62,046 nucleotides of DNA from Planctomycetota bacterium (GTDB lineage Bacteria > Planctomycetota > Phycisphaerae > Phycisphaerales > UBA1924): positions 1 through 62,046 of the forward strand of contig JAEYUO010000131.1 in assembly GCA_023432465.1 (NCBI GenBank), given 5' to 3'. Each line of letters opens with the position of its first letter. Position 1 is the first letter of the stretch. The position numbers were made by a program, and so were the translations under genes. Below, piece after piece: positions 41,969 through 50,628 of this stretch. The notes under the pieces are model-generated. The model saw only the letters and a program-made list of their open reading frames with translations. It searched no databases and was not told the origin of the DNA.

Positions 41969-44884
41969 CTACGCCGCGCTCTCCATCGCCACCTCTTCCC
42001 GCTCGTCAGCGCCCGTCGCCCCGCCCGTCAGCACGCTCCCCGCGCCGCCCTCGATCAGCATCTCCACCTTCGGCGCATCGGGCAGCGGCTTGCCGCGAGA
42101 ATCCGTCAGCGGCTTGCCATCCAGCGTCTTCACGATCGGGATCGGGTGCGCCTTGGCATGCGCGGCAAGCTGCGACTCAAGCGCCGCACGCTTCTCATCG
42201 GTGACATCCGTCCACTTGCCCCGGCCGCGGCACTTGGGGAACGCGCTGCACCCCAGCCACGGCCCCCGAATCCCGTCGCGCAGGTTCATCGGCGAGCCGC
42301 ACTTGGGGCACGGCAAATCCGTCAGCAGCGCGGGCTGACTCGGCGCCACCACAAACCCCTTCTTGTCGATGTTCAGAATCCCGTCGCACGCATCCGGGTT
42401 CACCGGCGCTGCGATTGCTTCCGTCTCGACCTCGGTCCCTCGTCCCTTCTTCCCCTTTCCCTTTTTCTTCGGCTTCGGCTTGCTCTCAAACTTCGAGCAC
42501 CCCAGGAACGGCCCGAACCGTCCCGTCCGCCGGATCATCGGCGAACCGCACTTCACGCACGCGATGTTCGCGTGCTCCGCCGGCCGCGGCCGCCCCTCCC
42601 GATCCACCGGGCACGCATACGTGCACGTCGGATAGTTCCCGCACGACAGGAACCGACCGTTCTTGCCGAAGCGGTACACCATCGCGCTCCCGCACGTCGG
42701 ACACTTCAGGTCCGCCGGCGCGGCGGTCGTCTCCGCCTTGGCGTGCGTCATCGTCTCGTGCGCCGCATCCAGCGCCTGAACAAACGGCCCGTAAAACCGG
42801 TGCAGCATCTCGACCCAGTCGAGGTGCTCCTCCTCCACCTTGTCGAGCTCAAGCTCCATCTCGCGCGTGTACCCCAGATCCATGATCCGCGGGAACGCCT
42901 CGATCAGCTTGTCCGTCACCACCTCGCCCAAGTCCGTCGCAAACAGCCTGCGCTCCAGCGACTCGACATACTTGCGGTCCTGGATCGTCCCGATGATGCT
43001 CGCATACGTTGACGGACGGCCGATCCCCTCGGCCTCCAGCGCCTTGATGAGCGATGCTTCGCTGAACCGCGCCGGCGGACTGGTGAACTTCTGCGTCGGA
43101 TCGATCGCAAACGGGTGCAGCGGCTGCTGCTCCTTCAGCGGCGGAAGCGTCGCCGTCTCCGCCGCGGCGGGCACGCCCGTCACGCGATAGAACCCGTCGA
43201 ACGCCAGCGTGCGGCCGCTTGCGCGGAACACGCACTTCTTCGCCGGGTTCGTCCCGCCGGCGATGAGCACGCTCGTCGAGTCCCACTCCGCCGGCGTCAT
43301 CTGGCACGCCACAAACCGATCCCAGATGAGCTGGTACAGCCGGAAGTGATCGGGCTTGAGCGCGTTGCGCACGCGGCTGGGCGGATAGTCGAGGCTCGTC
43401 GGACGGATCGCCTCGTGCGCCTCCTGCGCCGCCTTGTTGCTCGATGAGAAGAAGTTCGGCTTCTCCGGCAGATACTTGTCGCCGAACGTCTTCTTGATGT
43501 ACTCCCGCGCCATGTTCAGCGCAGCGCCGGAGATGTGCGTCGAATCCGTACGCATGTACGTGATCAGACCCACAGGCCCCTCGCCCGGGATATCCACACC
43601 TTCGTACAGCGCCTGCGCCGCCTGCATCGTCCGCCGCGGCACAAACCCCAGCCGCGTGCTCGCCGACTGCTGCAGCGTGCTGGTGATGAACGGCGCGGTC
43701 GGACGCACGCTGCTCCGCTTGGTCTCGATGCTTGTGATCGCGTACTTGGCCGCGGGTGTCACCGACCCCTGGATCGTGCGGACAAACTTCGCCGGGCCGC
43801 GGCCGCGCTCATCCTCGCGCGTCTCGACTTTGACATCCACCAGCCCCGCCCACTCGGCGACCTGCCGGGCCCGCTTCATCAGGCCCTCATCGCTCTTGGC
43901 GCCCGCGTTCTCCCCGCCGCGGATGTCGAGCTTCTCGCCGCCGACCTCGATCAGTTCGCCCTGGATCGCGCCGTGCTCGCCGAGCCACGCGTTCTGCGAC
44001 TTGATCGAGTGCGGCTGACCCTTGTCATCGCGCTCGTTCAGGAACGACCGCCACGCCGGGCCGAGCTTCGCGGCCTCCGGCGCGGTGAGCGCAAACTCGC
44101 CCAGCACCTGCCAGTATTCCTCGGGGATGAAGTTGCGGATCTCCCGCTCGCGCTCAACCACCAGCCGCACCGCGACGCTCTGAACGCGCCCCGCGCTCAG
44201 CCCCCGCGCAACCTTCTTCCACAAGAGCGGCGACACCTGATACCCCACCACGCGGTCGAGGATCCGCCGCGCCTGCTGTGCATACACGCGGTCCATATCG
44301 ATCGGGTGCGGGTTCTGGAACGCCCGCGTGATCTCTTCCTTCGTGATCGCGCTGAAGATCACGCGCTTGGCGACCTTCGGGTCGATGCCGAGCTCATCCG
44401 CAAGGTGCCAGGCAATCGCCTCGCCCTCGCGATCGAGGTCGGTCGCGAACCAGATCTCCCGTGCGCCCTTCGCGGCCTTCTTCAGCTCGCTGATCGTCTT
44501 CTGCTTTCCCGACACCACCTCGTACGTCGGGGCAAAGTCATGCTCAAGGTCCACACCCGGGACCGGCGACTTCACGCCCTTGGGGTTCTTCTCCGGCAGG
44601 TCGCGCACATGCCCGACGCTCGCCAGCACCACGTAGTCGGACCCGAGGTACTTGTTGATCGTCTTGGCCTTCGATGGCGATTCGACGATGACGAGCTGCT
44701 TGCCCTCGGCGGAGCGCATCGGCCCCTGCTCGAACGGCTTGCGTCCGAACTTGCCCTTGCCACCGCCGGATCGACCGCCCCCGGCTTTGCCCCCTCCCGG
44801 AATGCCGCGGCCGACACCATCGCCGTTCTCGCTCGCGGCGTCGTCCCCAGCTCGTTTGGATGATTTTCGGATCGTCTTGGCCAT
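41969..44884 (-). CDS. topA: DNA topoisomerase I
   Basis: A 971-residue type IA topoisomerase that relaxes negative supercoils. After a basic glycine-rich leader (about 60 residues) comes the Toprim domain (LVIVESPSKAKTINKYLG, then FATDLDREGEAIAWHLADEL). The gate region holds the active-site tyrosine in VGLITYMRTDSTHIS, and HEAIRPTSLDYPPSRV is typical. The C-terminal part has three or more four-cysteine zinc motifs (LKCPTCGSAMVYRFGKNGRF; ACVKCGSPMIRRTGRFGPF; LPCPKCGSPMNLRDGIRGPW). It is monocistronic with a long leader. Confidence 0.95.
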   Translation of the reverse strand: MAKTIRKSSKRAGDDAASENGDGVGRGIPGGGKAGGGRSGGGKGKFGRKPFEQGPMRSAEGKQLVIVESPSKAKTINKYLGSDYVVLASVGHVRDLPEKNPKGVKSPVPGVDLEHDFAPTYEVVSGKQKTISELKKAAKGAREIWFATDLDREGEAIAWHLADELGIDPKVAKRVIFSAITKEEITRAFQNPHPIDMDRVYAQQARRILDRVVGYQVSPLLWKKVARGLSAGRVQSVAVRLVVEREREIRNFIPEEYWQVLGEFALTAPEAAKLGPAWRSFLNERDDKGQPHSIKSQNAWLGEHGAIQGELIEVGGEKLDIRGGENAGAKSDEGLMKRARQVAEWAGLVDVKVETREDERGRGPAKFVRTIQGSVTPAAKYAITSIETKRSSVRPTAPFITSTLQQSASTRLGFVPRRTMQAAQALYEGVDIPGEGPVGLITYMRTDSTHISGAALNMAREYIKKTFGDKYLPEKPNFFSSSNKAAQEAHEAIRPTSLDYPPSRVRNALKPDHFRLYQLIWDRFVACQMTPAEWDSTSVLIAGGTNPAKKCVFRASGRTLAFDGFYRVTGVPAAAETATLPPLKEQQPLHPFAIDPTQKFTSPPARFSEASLIKALEAEGIGRPSTYASIIGTIQDRKYVESLERRLFATDLGEVVTDKLIEAFPRIMDLGYTREMELELDKVEEEHLDWVEMLHRFYGPFVQALDAAHETMTHAKAETTAAPADLKCPTCGSAMVYRFGKNGRFLSCGNYPTCTYACPVDREGRPRPAEHANIACVKCGSPMIRRTGRFGPFLGCSKFESKPKPKKKGKGKKGRGTEVETEAIAAPVNPDACDGILNIDKKGFVVAPSQPALLTDLPCPKCGSPMNLRDGIRGPWLGCSAFPKCRGRGKWTDVTDEKRAALESQLAAHAKAHPIPIVKTLDGKPLTDSRGKPLPDAPKVEMLIEGGAGSVLTGGATGADEREEVAMESAA

Positions 44885-45082
44885 AAAGCCCTATGCAGAA
44901 CGTGTCATAACCCCCAACACCAGACCCCGGATGATCGGCCAACAGGGTGCCCCAGGTTTGCCCGAAGCCGCCCCGCTCGCCCCCATCCTTATAGAGGGGC
45001 CTCGGGTAGTACGAGGTCGGAACCGCTTTGGTCAAGGGGGCGGGGTCGAAATCCGGTGCACGAGTACCCCAAAATACCAAAC

Positions 45083-45088
45083 ATTATA
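45083..45088 (-). promoter_or_regulatory. topA: -10 box, probable topA promoter
   Basis: A perfect TATAAT on the minus strand in an AT-rich patch, about 200 nt upstream of topA; the -35 is not obvious. It implies an untranslated leader of about 190 nt. Confidence 0.5.
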
Positions 45089-45144
45089 CAATCTTTCCTG
45101 CCATCTGGTTCGTGATCCGCCTGAACAGGGGGATCCGACCGCCC

Positions 45145-45543
45145 TTACGCCCGCCATCCTTCATCCAGCGTCCACTTCCAGCACGCCCGGACCTGCTCGT
45201 GCTCGTACGCCGCGCCGCACTCCGGGCATGTGCCGGTCGGAGGCAGAGCCCCGAGCGGGTACCGACACTCCGGGCACAGGCAGTAATCCGCGGCCTCGAC
45301 CTCGCGGCGGGAAAGGCGCGAAAGGACCTGTTGAGTGACGATGGTGACCACCGCGAGCAGTATGGCCGGGCCGAAAAGCCACAGCAAGGAACTGCTGATG
45401 GCGGGAAACGCACTCGCGACAAGCGGCCAGGGGAGGATCGCGATGGCGAAGGCAATACTCAGCCCGGTGACAATCCGCTCGCCGCGGCCCGCAGAGCCGG
45501 GGTTGATGCCATCGGGCGGAACATTTCGACCAAACAGAGGCAT
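45145..45543 (-). CDS. Zinc-ribbon membrane protein, unknown function
   Basis: The 132-residue product has two membrane helices (IVTGLSIAFAIAILPWPLVA and LLWLFGPAILLAVVTIVTQQ) followed by a C-terminal zinc ribbon, CLCPECRYPLGALPPTGTCP with a second CPEC. This is a common arrangement in planctomycete small membrane proteins. It overlaps miaA by one base, so it is probably translated from the same mRNA. No function is assigned. Confidence 0.7.
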   Translation of the reverse strand: MPLFGRNVPPDGINPGSAGRGERIVTGLSIAFAIAILPWPLVASAFPAISSSLLWLFGPAILLAVVTIVTQQVLSRLSRREVEAADYCLCPECRYPLGALPPTGTCPECGAAYEHEQVRACWKWTLDEGWRA

Positions 45544-46595
45544 CAGGGAATTCCGGGAGTTGTCGCGGTGAGGGTGCGGGCGATCTGCGCGACGGCATCC
45601 TCCTGCGCGGCGCGCTCTATGTCAATCGTCATCGCCCCCGGCGTCGTCCGCAGTCGCCGCAGCCAGGTCCGCTGGTTCTTGCCGAACCGCCGCGTCTCGA
45701 TCTTGATCTTCTCGACCGCATCGTCGAGCGAGATCGCGGCCGGGCTTTGCAGGTGCGCGAGGAGCTGCTTGTAGCCCAGAGCCTCCGCGGGCTGCGAGCC
45801 GGGGATGAGCGCGCCCGAATCGTGCAGCGCGCGAACCTCATCCAGCAGCCCCCGCTCCATCATCTGCTTCACCCGCGCGTTGATGCGGCGATTGAGCGCA
45901 TCGGATTCCCAGTCGAGGATGATGAGCTGGAACTCGCTGGACGCTGCTTGGTCCCACTGCTTCTGATGCGAACTGATCGGCGTGCCCGTCAGCCGGAACA
46001 CCTCCAGCGCACGCACCGTCCGCCGCACATCGTTCGGGTGGATCCGCGCTGCCGCGGCAGGATCAACACGCTCAAGCTCCGCCCGCCGCGCTGCCGGGTC
46101 CATCGCCGTCAGCTCCGCCCGCAATGCCTCATCCGGCTCCGGCCCATCAAACAGCCCATCGAGCAGAGCCTTGATGTAGAGATGCGTCCCGCCGACGACG
46201 ATCGGCAATGCCCCCCTGCCGCGAATCTCCGCGATCTTCTCCCGCGCGAGGCGCAGCCAGTCATCGACACTGAACATCTTCGTGGCATGGGCATCCTGCC
46301 CATGCTCCTGTGCATTCTGCACGGGCTGGAAGCCCGTGCCACGCTCGCTGCCACGCGGATCCACCACATCAATCAGATGATGCACCACGCCGCGGCGTTC
46401 CTCCACGCTCGGCTTGGCCGTGCCGATGTCCATGCCGCGGTACACCTGGAACGCATCGGCGGTGATGATCTCGGCGCCGCCCCCCCCCGCTGTCCCCCAC
46501 TCCTCCCGCGCACGCAGCGCAAGCGCGACGGCGAGGTCCGACTTGCCGCCAGCCGTCGGGCCGCAGATGACGGGGGTTAGGTGGGGGACGTTCAC
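45543..46595 (-). CDS. miaA: tRNA dimethylallyltransferase MiaA, with repeat-derived in-frame insert
   Basis: Transfers a dimethylallyl group to N6 of A37 in tRNAs reading UNN codons. The 350-residue product has the P-loop VICGPTAGGKSDLAVALALR, ITADAFQVYRGMDIGTAKPS, HHLIDVVDP, VVGGTHLYIKALLDG, NDVRRTVRALEVFRLTG and the C-terminal ALGYKQLL. Between HHLIDVVDPR and MFSVDDWLRLA, which are adjacent in normal MiaA, about 24 extra residues occur (GTGFQPVQNAQEHGQDAHAT). They are encoded by a two-hairpin palindromic repeat at 46282-46343. The gene is otherwise intact. Overlaps its neighbour by 4 nt. Confidence 0.93.
   Translation of the reverse strand: MNVPHLTPVICGPTAGGKSDLAVALALRAREEWGTAGGGGAEIITADAFQVYRGMDIGTAKPSVEERRGVVHHLIDVVDPRGSERGTGFQPVQNAQEHGQDAHATKMFSVDDWLRLAREKIAEIRGRGALPIVVGGTHLYIKALLDGLFDGPEPDEALRAELTAMDPAARRAELERVDPAAAARIHPNDVRRTVRALEVFRLTGTPISSHQKQWDQAASSEFQLIILDWESDALNRRINARVKQMMERGLLDEVRALHDSGALIPGSQPAEALGYKQLLAHLQSPAAISLDDAVEKIKIETRRFGKNQRTWLRRLRTTPGAMTIDIERAAQEDAVAQIARTLTATTPGIP
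46282..46343. repeat. Two-hairpin palindromic (REP/BIME-like) repeat inside miaA
   Basis: GCATGGGCAtccTGCCCATG and CACGGGCTggaAGCCCGTG are two hairpins 15 nt apart, bounded by GTGGCA and TGCCAC. It is translated in frame as GTGFQPV...GQDAHAT. The same peptide signature occurs in proteins of various planctomycetes (recollection, not a search). Confidence 0.85.
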
Positions 46596-47467
46596 AGGAT
46601 GAGTGTCCCTCGTCTGACGCGATTTCGTATGGATGCCGCAGACTCGATCGGCTTACGGCCGGCGCGCCATTCGCCACGCCGCGCCTCCTTCGGGATTTCG
46701 TCACCGATCCCGATCTCGGACACGACGCGGCACCGATCGCAGCGGAACTCGAACGAAGCGATTCCATAGCCCTTCTTCTTGCGGAGCCAGCTACCGCCGC
46801 ATCCCGGGCAACGCCTCTTCGACTCATTGTCTCCGAAGCAGCAGTACCGGAACAACTCGACATACGTCGGCACGCCCGTGGCTTCTTCGATCCCCGCAGC
46901 GAACTCTCGTGCGGTGGTCATGATCTGCCCGCGGCAGTCGGCCATCTCCGCCGCGGCGTCGAACTCCAGCGCCCCTGAGTCCATCCAGACTCGGTACAGC
47001 GCATCCATATCGCTGTTCCACCCCGTCAGTCGCTCGCGCGCAAGGTCCGGGAGCGGCAGCGTGCACACCGGGACACACCGCCAGTTCCCGCCATGCCGGA
47101 CGGGGGTGTTGTCGGTGTATCTCGGTACGGCCAGCACCAGCGATGGCGCACGCTGCCATCGTGCGGTATCGTCGAGGTCGCACCAACTCTTCGTCACGAC
47201 CCACTTGGCGCGCAACTTTGCCAGCTTGTGCACTTCGGCGAGCGCTTTCCTTGTGTACGAGCACTTCACACCGCTCGATACACAGCCACTCCCGAGAAAG
47301 TAAACGGACAGCCGCACAGCCTTGCCGGTCCAGACGGTTGAGCAGTGATCACCGATGCGGCCGTCCATCCACAGGCACCCACCGTACCAATCAAGCTTCC
47401 ATTGCAAGTCGACGCGTGCTTCAAGCGTCGCCAGCTTGGGTTGGAACTCGATGTGTGCAAGCGGCAT
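46592..47467 (-). CDS. DUF2310-like zinc-ribbon protein
   Basis: A 291-residue protein whose C-terminal part has a four-cysteine ribbon (RRCPGCGGSWLRKKKGYG then FEFRCDRCRVVSEI), the DUF2310 signature suggested to bind nucleic acid. The N-terminal two-thirds, with KLDWYGGCLWMDGRIGDH and ARWQRAPSLVLAVPRYTDNT, resembles the rest of that family less clearly. It overlaps miaA by 4 nt and is upstream of it in the same probable operon, which hints at an RNA-related role. Confidence 0.65.
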   Translation of the reverse strand: MPLAHIEFQPKLATLEARVDLQWKLDWYGGCLWMDGRIGDHCSTVWTGKAVRLSVYFLGSGCVSSGVKCSYTRKALAEVHKLAKLRAKWVVTKSWCDLDDTARWQRAPSLVLAVPRYTDNTPVRHGGNWRCVPVCTLPLPDLARERLTGWNSDMDALYRVWMDSGALEFDAAAEMADCRGQIMTTAREFAAGIEEATGVPTYVELFRYCCFGDNESKRRCPGCGGSWLRKKKGYGIASFEFRCDRCRVVSEIGIGDEIPKEARRGEWRAGRKPIESAASIRNRVRRGTLIL

Positions 47468-47497
47468 GGGGCGACTCCGACGAAGAGAAAGACGTTG

Positions 47498-47517
47498 ACA
47501 CAGATTACACAGATGAG
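47498..47517 (+). repeat. Left arm of inverted repeats around the zinc-ribbon gene
   Basis: ACACAGATTACACAGATGAG at 47498-47517. The reverse complement of 48376-48395 (ACACAGATGGGCCAGATGAG) agrees except for the central bases. A further weaker partner lies at about 47563-47597. Confidence 0.65.
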
Positions 47518-47620
47518 GCCCTGATGAGCACAGATAAGAGGCATCATCTCCCAGACGCCATCTTCATCTGGGTCCATCTGGGCGCATCTGTGGCTGGATC
47601 GATTCTTGATGAGGCAATCA

Positions 47621-48346
47621 ATGGCATCCCTGATAATCCGGTTGCGATTCCCGCCGCGGCATGCGACACTGCCACCAGTGACCGACGCCGCTGCACATCC
47701 ACCCTTGCCACCCGGAACACGATGCCCACGTTGCCGCTACGAGATCGGCGTTCCGGACGCCGCGGCGTGTCCGGAGTGTGGGTTGGCCGCTCGCGACATG
47801 AAGACAGTCCTGCAAGCACGAGTGAACGTTCTCCGCCAATGCGGGTTCCTTGGTTTGGCCAACTTCCTACTACCGCCCGCCGTGCTCGTTCTGGTGTCCT
47901 TCGTCTCGTACTTGCTCACCGACAAGGAGCCGCCAGGCTTTGTGATAGTCATCGTTGTTCTGTGGATGCTCGCGTGTCTGTTAACGTTTTTCGCCTCCAT
48001 CTTCGCCAGCAGGGACGTCCGAGGCGTGTGGTGTCGCACCTACCTGACAATCCTGCCCATCCTGGGCGCGGCCCTTGTCGTCGTTCCGATCAACTGGTCG
48101 CTCTACCCGCTCGGCGCTGCAGCATTGTTCTGGGCCGCGCTTGCATGGACACTGGGTGCGGTTGCGGCATCGAACATTCTCGCGTGGAAGACAAGGCGAA
48201 GGGAAATGAACCGACTGCTGCTTCCAGCTGGGATCGGAGCGGCCGCCTTCCTCCTCTTCCATATGGTTCTGGCAACCGTCTTCGGAGCAATTGCTCTCAT
48301 GAGCGTCATCGGAGACCGGATCTTCGTGCTTCCCGGGCAGCAGTGA
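47621..48346 (+). CDS. Zinc-ribbon multi-helix membrane protein between inverted repeat arms
   Basis: The 241-residue product has an N-terminal ribbon (TRCPRCRYEIGVPDAAACPE ending CPEC) and five or six membrane helices (ANFLLPPAVLVLVSFVSYLL; FVIVIVVLWMLACLLTFFAS; AAFLLFHMVLATVFGAIALM). The function is unknown. ATG 47621 has GAGG 6 nt upstream; ATG 47606 and GTG 47678 are alternatives, the last giving a shorter leader before the ribbon. Short inverted repeats on both sides (47498, 48376) resemble the cassette arrangement at 18578-19079. Confidence 0.65.
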   Translation: MASLIIRLRFPPRHATLPPVTDAAAHPPLPPGTRCPRCRYEIGVPDAAACPECGLAARDMKTVLQARVNVLRQCGFLGLANFLLPPAVLVLVSFVSYLLTDKEPPGFVIVIVVLWMLACLLTFFASIFASRDVRGVWCRTYLTILPILGAALVVVPINWSLYPLGAAALFWAALAWTLGAVAASNILAWKTRRREMNRLLLPAGIGAAAFLLFHMVLATVFGAIALMSVIGDRIFVLPGQQ

Positions 48347-48375
48347 TCCCACCCCTGCTCGGCTCTTGATCAGTC

Positions 48376-48395
48376 CTCATCTGGCCCATCTGTGT
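48376..48395 (-). repeat. Right arm of inverted repeats around the zinc-ribbon gene
   Basis: CTCATCTGGCCCATCTGTGT; inverted partner of 47498-47517. Beyond it, to about 48465, pyrimidine-rich CTCTGCTTGCTCCG repeats continue with no gene. Confidence 0.6.
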
Positions 48396-48463
48396 TTCAC
48401 TCCGCTTCTTCTCTGCTGCCCTCTGCTTGCTCCGCTTGCTCTGTGTTCCTCTTCCCCCCTGCC

Positions 48464-49678
48464 TCACAACCTCGCCGCGGCCGGCAGCTTGCCCACCAGC
48501 GGGCGGCACCACTTGATGAACGCCTCGCTCACATCGCAGTGCCCCGCGATGAACTCCGGCGGCATGTGCCGCGTCTTCGCGGCGACATCGCTCAGCTCGA
48601 TCGCCTTGAAGCTCGCCTTGTACGTCTTCCCCTTCTCGCGGATGATCGCCACCGAGCCCGATGTATCACCCTTCGCGGCCATTCTCACCGCAAACTTCGC
48701 AACGCCGCGAGCTTCCTTCGCGTCGATCGGCGACGGGTCCGGCCAGCACCGCTGCAAGTAGCCGAACGTGTCGGCACGCACACGGATCGACTTCCCGCCG
48801 ACCTTCACATGCTTGCGCACATGATCCGCCAGCGCATCGCCCAGCGCGCCCACGCCCGAGAGCTGCACGTTGCCGTGCGCATCGCGATCCAGGTTCTGCG
48901 CAATCGTCGTGATGATCGCCTTGCCATCGGCCGTCCGGATCCCCTCCGACACCGCCACCTGGCACCGCCCCAGCCGCGCATACACCTTCTCGACATCCTC
49001 AAGGAAGCGGTTCGGATCAAACGCGACCTCCGGCAGGTACACCAGGTGCGGGCCGTTGCGGTCGCGGTCCTTGCCCTCGCCCCGCGCCAGCGCTGCCGCG
49101 GCCGTCAAAAAGCCCGCGTGCCGCCCCATCACGATGTTGATCTTCACGCCCGGCAGCGATGCGTTATCGAGCGAGTCGGATTCAAACGCCATCGCCTGGA
49201 ACCGCGCTGACGATGGATACCCCGGCGTGTGATCGCTCAGCACCAGGTCGTTATCAACGGTCTTGGGAATGTGGAAGCACCGCATCTCGTACCCGCTTCC
49301 ATTGGCAAGCTCATTCACGATGCGGCACGTGTCGCTCGAGTCGTTCCCGCCGATGTAGAAGAAGTACCGCACACTGTGCTTGCGGCACGCCTCGACGATC
49401 TTCGCGCAGTACGCCGGATCGGGCTTGTCGCGGCTCGATCCCAGCGCGGCCGACGGCGTCTTCGCGACCGCCTCAAGGTGCTTCACCGGCGTGCGCGTCA
49501 GATCGACAAGCTGATCGGCGACAAGACCGTTCACGCCATGCCGCATGCCGATGATCTTCTTGATGCCCTTGAGCTCGCGCAGCGCGAGCACCGCGCCGAC
49601 AAGCGACTGATTGATGACGGCGGTCGGCCCGCCCGATTGTCCGATGATCGCGTTGCCCTTGGGCAGAGAAGAGGCCAT
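48464..49678 (-). CDS. 6-phosphofructokinase, probably PPi-dependent type
   Basis: A 404-residue phosphofructokinase: IIGQSGGPTAVINQSLVGAV at the N-terminus, FFYIGGNDSSDTCRIVNELA where ATP enzymes have GGDGS, and FHIPKTVDNDLVLSDHTPGY containing the catalytic TVDND. GGND in place of GGDG and PKTVDND match the PPi-dependent or bifunctional subgroup. The central IVMGRHAGFLTAAAALARGE is the sugar-phosphate-binding helix. ATG 49678 has AGGAG 9 nt upstream. The phosphoryl donor cannot be settled by eye. Confidence 0.88.
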   Translation of the reverse strand: MASSLPKGNAIIGQSGGPTAVINQSLVGAVLALRELKGIKKIIGMRHGVNGLVADQLVDLTRTPVKHLEAVAKTPSAALGSSRDKPDPAYCAKIVEACRKHSVRYFFYIGGNDSSDTCRIVNELANGSGYEMRCFHIPKTVDNDLVLSDHTPGYPSSARFQAMAFESDSLDNASLPGVKINIVMGRHAGFLTAAAALARGEGKDRDRNGPHLVYLPEVAFDPNRFLEDVEKVYARLGRCQVAVSEGIRTADGKAIITTIAQNLDRDAHGNVQLSGVGALGDALADHVRKHVKVGGKSIRVRADTFGYLQRCWPDPSPIDAKEARGVAKFAVRMAAKGDTSGSVAIIREKGKTYKASFKAIELSDVAAKTRHMPPEFIAGHCDVSEAFIKWCRPLVGKLPAAARL

Positions 49679-49739
49679 TCGTGCGTGCTCCTGTTCGCGG
49701 CGGTGTTTGCGGCCGCGGGGGAGATGGTACGGCCTCTGA

Positions 49740-49808
49740 GATCCTCCGCCGCCAGGGGGAGGTGGCGCTAAGCGGCTATGCCACCGCTTCGCCCCGCGGC
49801 GGAGGATC
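49740..49808. mobile_element. 69-bp MITE-like element of the DUF559-cassette repeat family
   Basis: Perfect 12-bp terminal inverted repeats (GATCCTCCGCCG / CGGCGGAGGATC) around a core with GGGGGAGGTGGCG, related to the 41207 repeat (GATCCTCCCCC...GGGGGAGGTGGCGGC). It overlaps the 3' end of the next gene, which takes its last codons from it. Confidence 0.7.
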
Positions 49809-50051
49809 CGATGCGCGCACCACCTCCACAAGCTGCCTCTGCCCAACTTCCAGCGCGGTGATCGCCCGCGTGTTGGCATCCAGCGCCCGCAGCAGCACCT
49901 CCAGCCGCGGCCGCTCATCCAGGATCGCCGCGTGCGCCTCGCGGAGCTGCTGCTCCCGCTCCACCGCCGCGCGCCGCTCGCTCAGCCACATCCAGCCGAT
50001 CAGCCCGGCCGCGCCGAGTTGTGCAAGTGCGGGAAGAAGCTCGGTAGGCAT
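49776..50051 (-). CDS. Small membrane/coiled-coil protein at the end of a phage-like gene set
   Basis: The 91-residue product has an N-terminal helix (LLPALAQLGAAGLIGWMWLS) followed by a charged coiled coil (RRAAVEREQQLREAHAAILD). Topology and position fit a phage holin- or spanin-like protein, but no family is recognised. Its C-terminus (SDPPPRGEAVA) is encoded by the mini-element at 49740-49808, so the original end may have been altered. Confidence 0.55.
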   Translation of the reverse strand: MPTELLPALAQLGAAGLIGWMWLSERRAAVEREQQLREAHAAILDERPRLEVLLRALDANTRAITALEVGQRQLVEVVRASDPPPRGEAVA

Positions 50052-50083
50052 CCGCGAGTCTCCGTTCTTGTAGACACACCGGG

Positions 50084-50163
50084 ATCGGGGTCCGGGGTCC
50101 GGGGTTCGGGTCTCGGCTGAGAGCACCATCGCACGGAACCCGGAACCCGAGACCCGGAACCCG
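50084..50163. repeat. Inverted heptamer arrays (GGGGTCC type)
   Basis: Left arm units GGGGTCC, GGGGTCC, GGGGTTC, GGGTCTC (about 50087-50114); right arm GGAACCC, GGAACCC, GAGACCC, GGAACCC (50135-50162). A 20-nt centre separates them. The gap between two phage-like genes is filled by this structure. Confidence 0.8.
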
Positions 50164-50173
50164 CACTTGTCTC

Positions 50174-50572
50174 TCACAGGAACTTCACAAACGTTGCGCG
50201 GTACGCCAGCGACCACGCCCGGCCGCGATCCGTCCGGCCCGCGCCCGCGCCGCCGGTCGGCTCCAGCGGTTCAAATCGCACGAAGCTCATGTCGCTCCAC
50301 GTACGGCCGTGGTGGTCGATCAGCGTCGCCATCACCGGTGGGTCGGTGAGCTGCGCCGCGATCGCATCGCGCAGCGTCCACAGGTTCGCCTCGCTGCTGG
50401 CCACCAGCCTTCCGACCACCACCACCACAAGCTCCAGCGGCCCCGCCGCGATCGAGCCCGGCACTACCGGGTTGAGCGCGGCGTTGGGCACGACCAGCTC
50501 GCCGATCGCGCGATGCCCGAAGCGGTGCGGGCCGGAGTTGAACAAGCCCAGTGAGTTGAAGAAGCTGGCCAT
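50174..50572 (-). CDS. Phage tail-type protein (structural module)
   Basis: A 132-residue protein: FGHRAIGELVVPNAALNPVV, a hydrophobic LELVVVVVGRLVASSEANLW, and ATLIDHHGRTWSDMSFVRFE ending in AYRATFVKFL. The IDHHGRTW..M.. and RAWSL.Y.ATF pattern is typical of small phage tail components (tail-completion or circularisation-type), but I cannot name the exact family. It sits in a minus-strand series after a capsid gene. Confidence 0.6.
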   Translation of the reverse strand: MASFFNSLGLFNSGPHRFGHRAIGELVVPNAALNPVVPGSIAAGPLELVVVVVGRLVASSEANLWTLRDAIAAQLTDPPVMATLIDHHGRTWSDMSFVRFEPLEPTGGAGAGRTDRGRAWSLAYRATFVKFL

Positions 50573-50588
50573 GGGAATCTCCAAGGCA

Positions 50589-50628
50589 GGTACGCAGAGA
50601 GCACAGAGGAGCCGCGGAGGGCGCAGAG
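50589..50628 (+). repeat. Left arm, nonamer-type inverted repeat
   Basis: 40 nt beginning GGTACGCAGAG and built of CGCAGAGAG, CACAGAGGA, CGCGGAGGG-like nonamers. Inverted partner at 50718-50757, about three-quarters identical. Confidence 0.75.
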
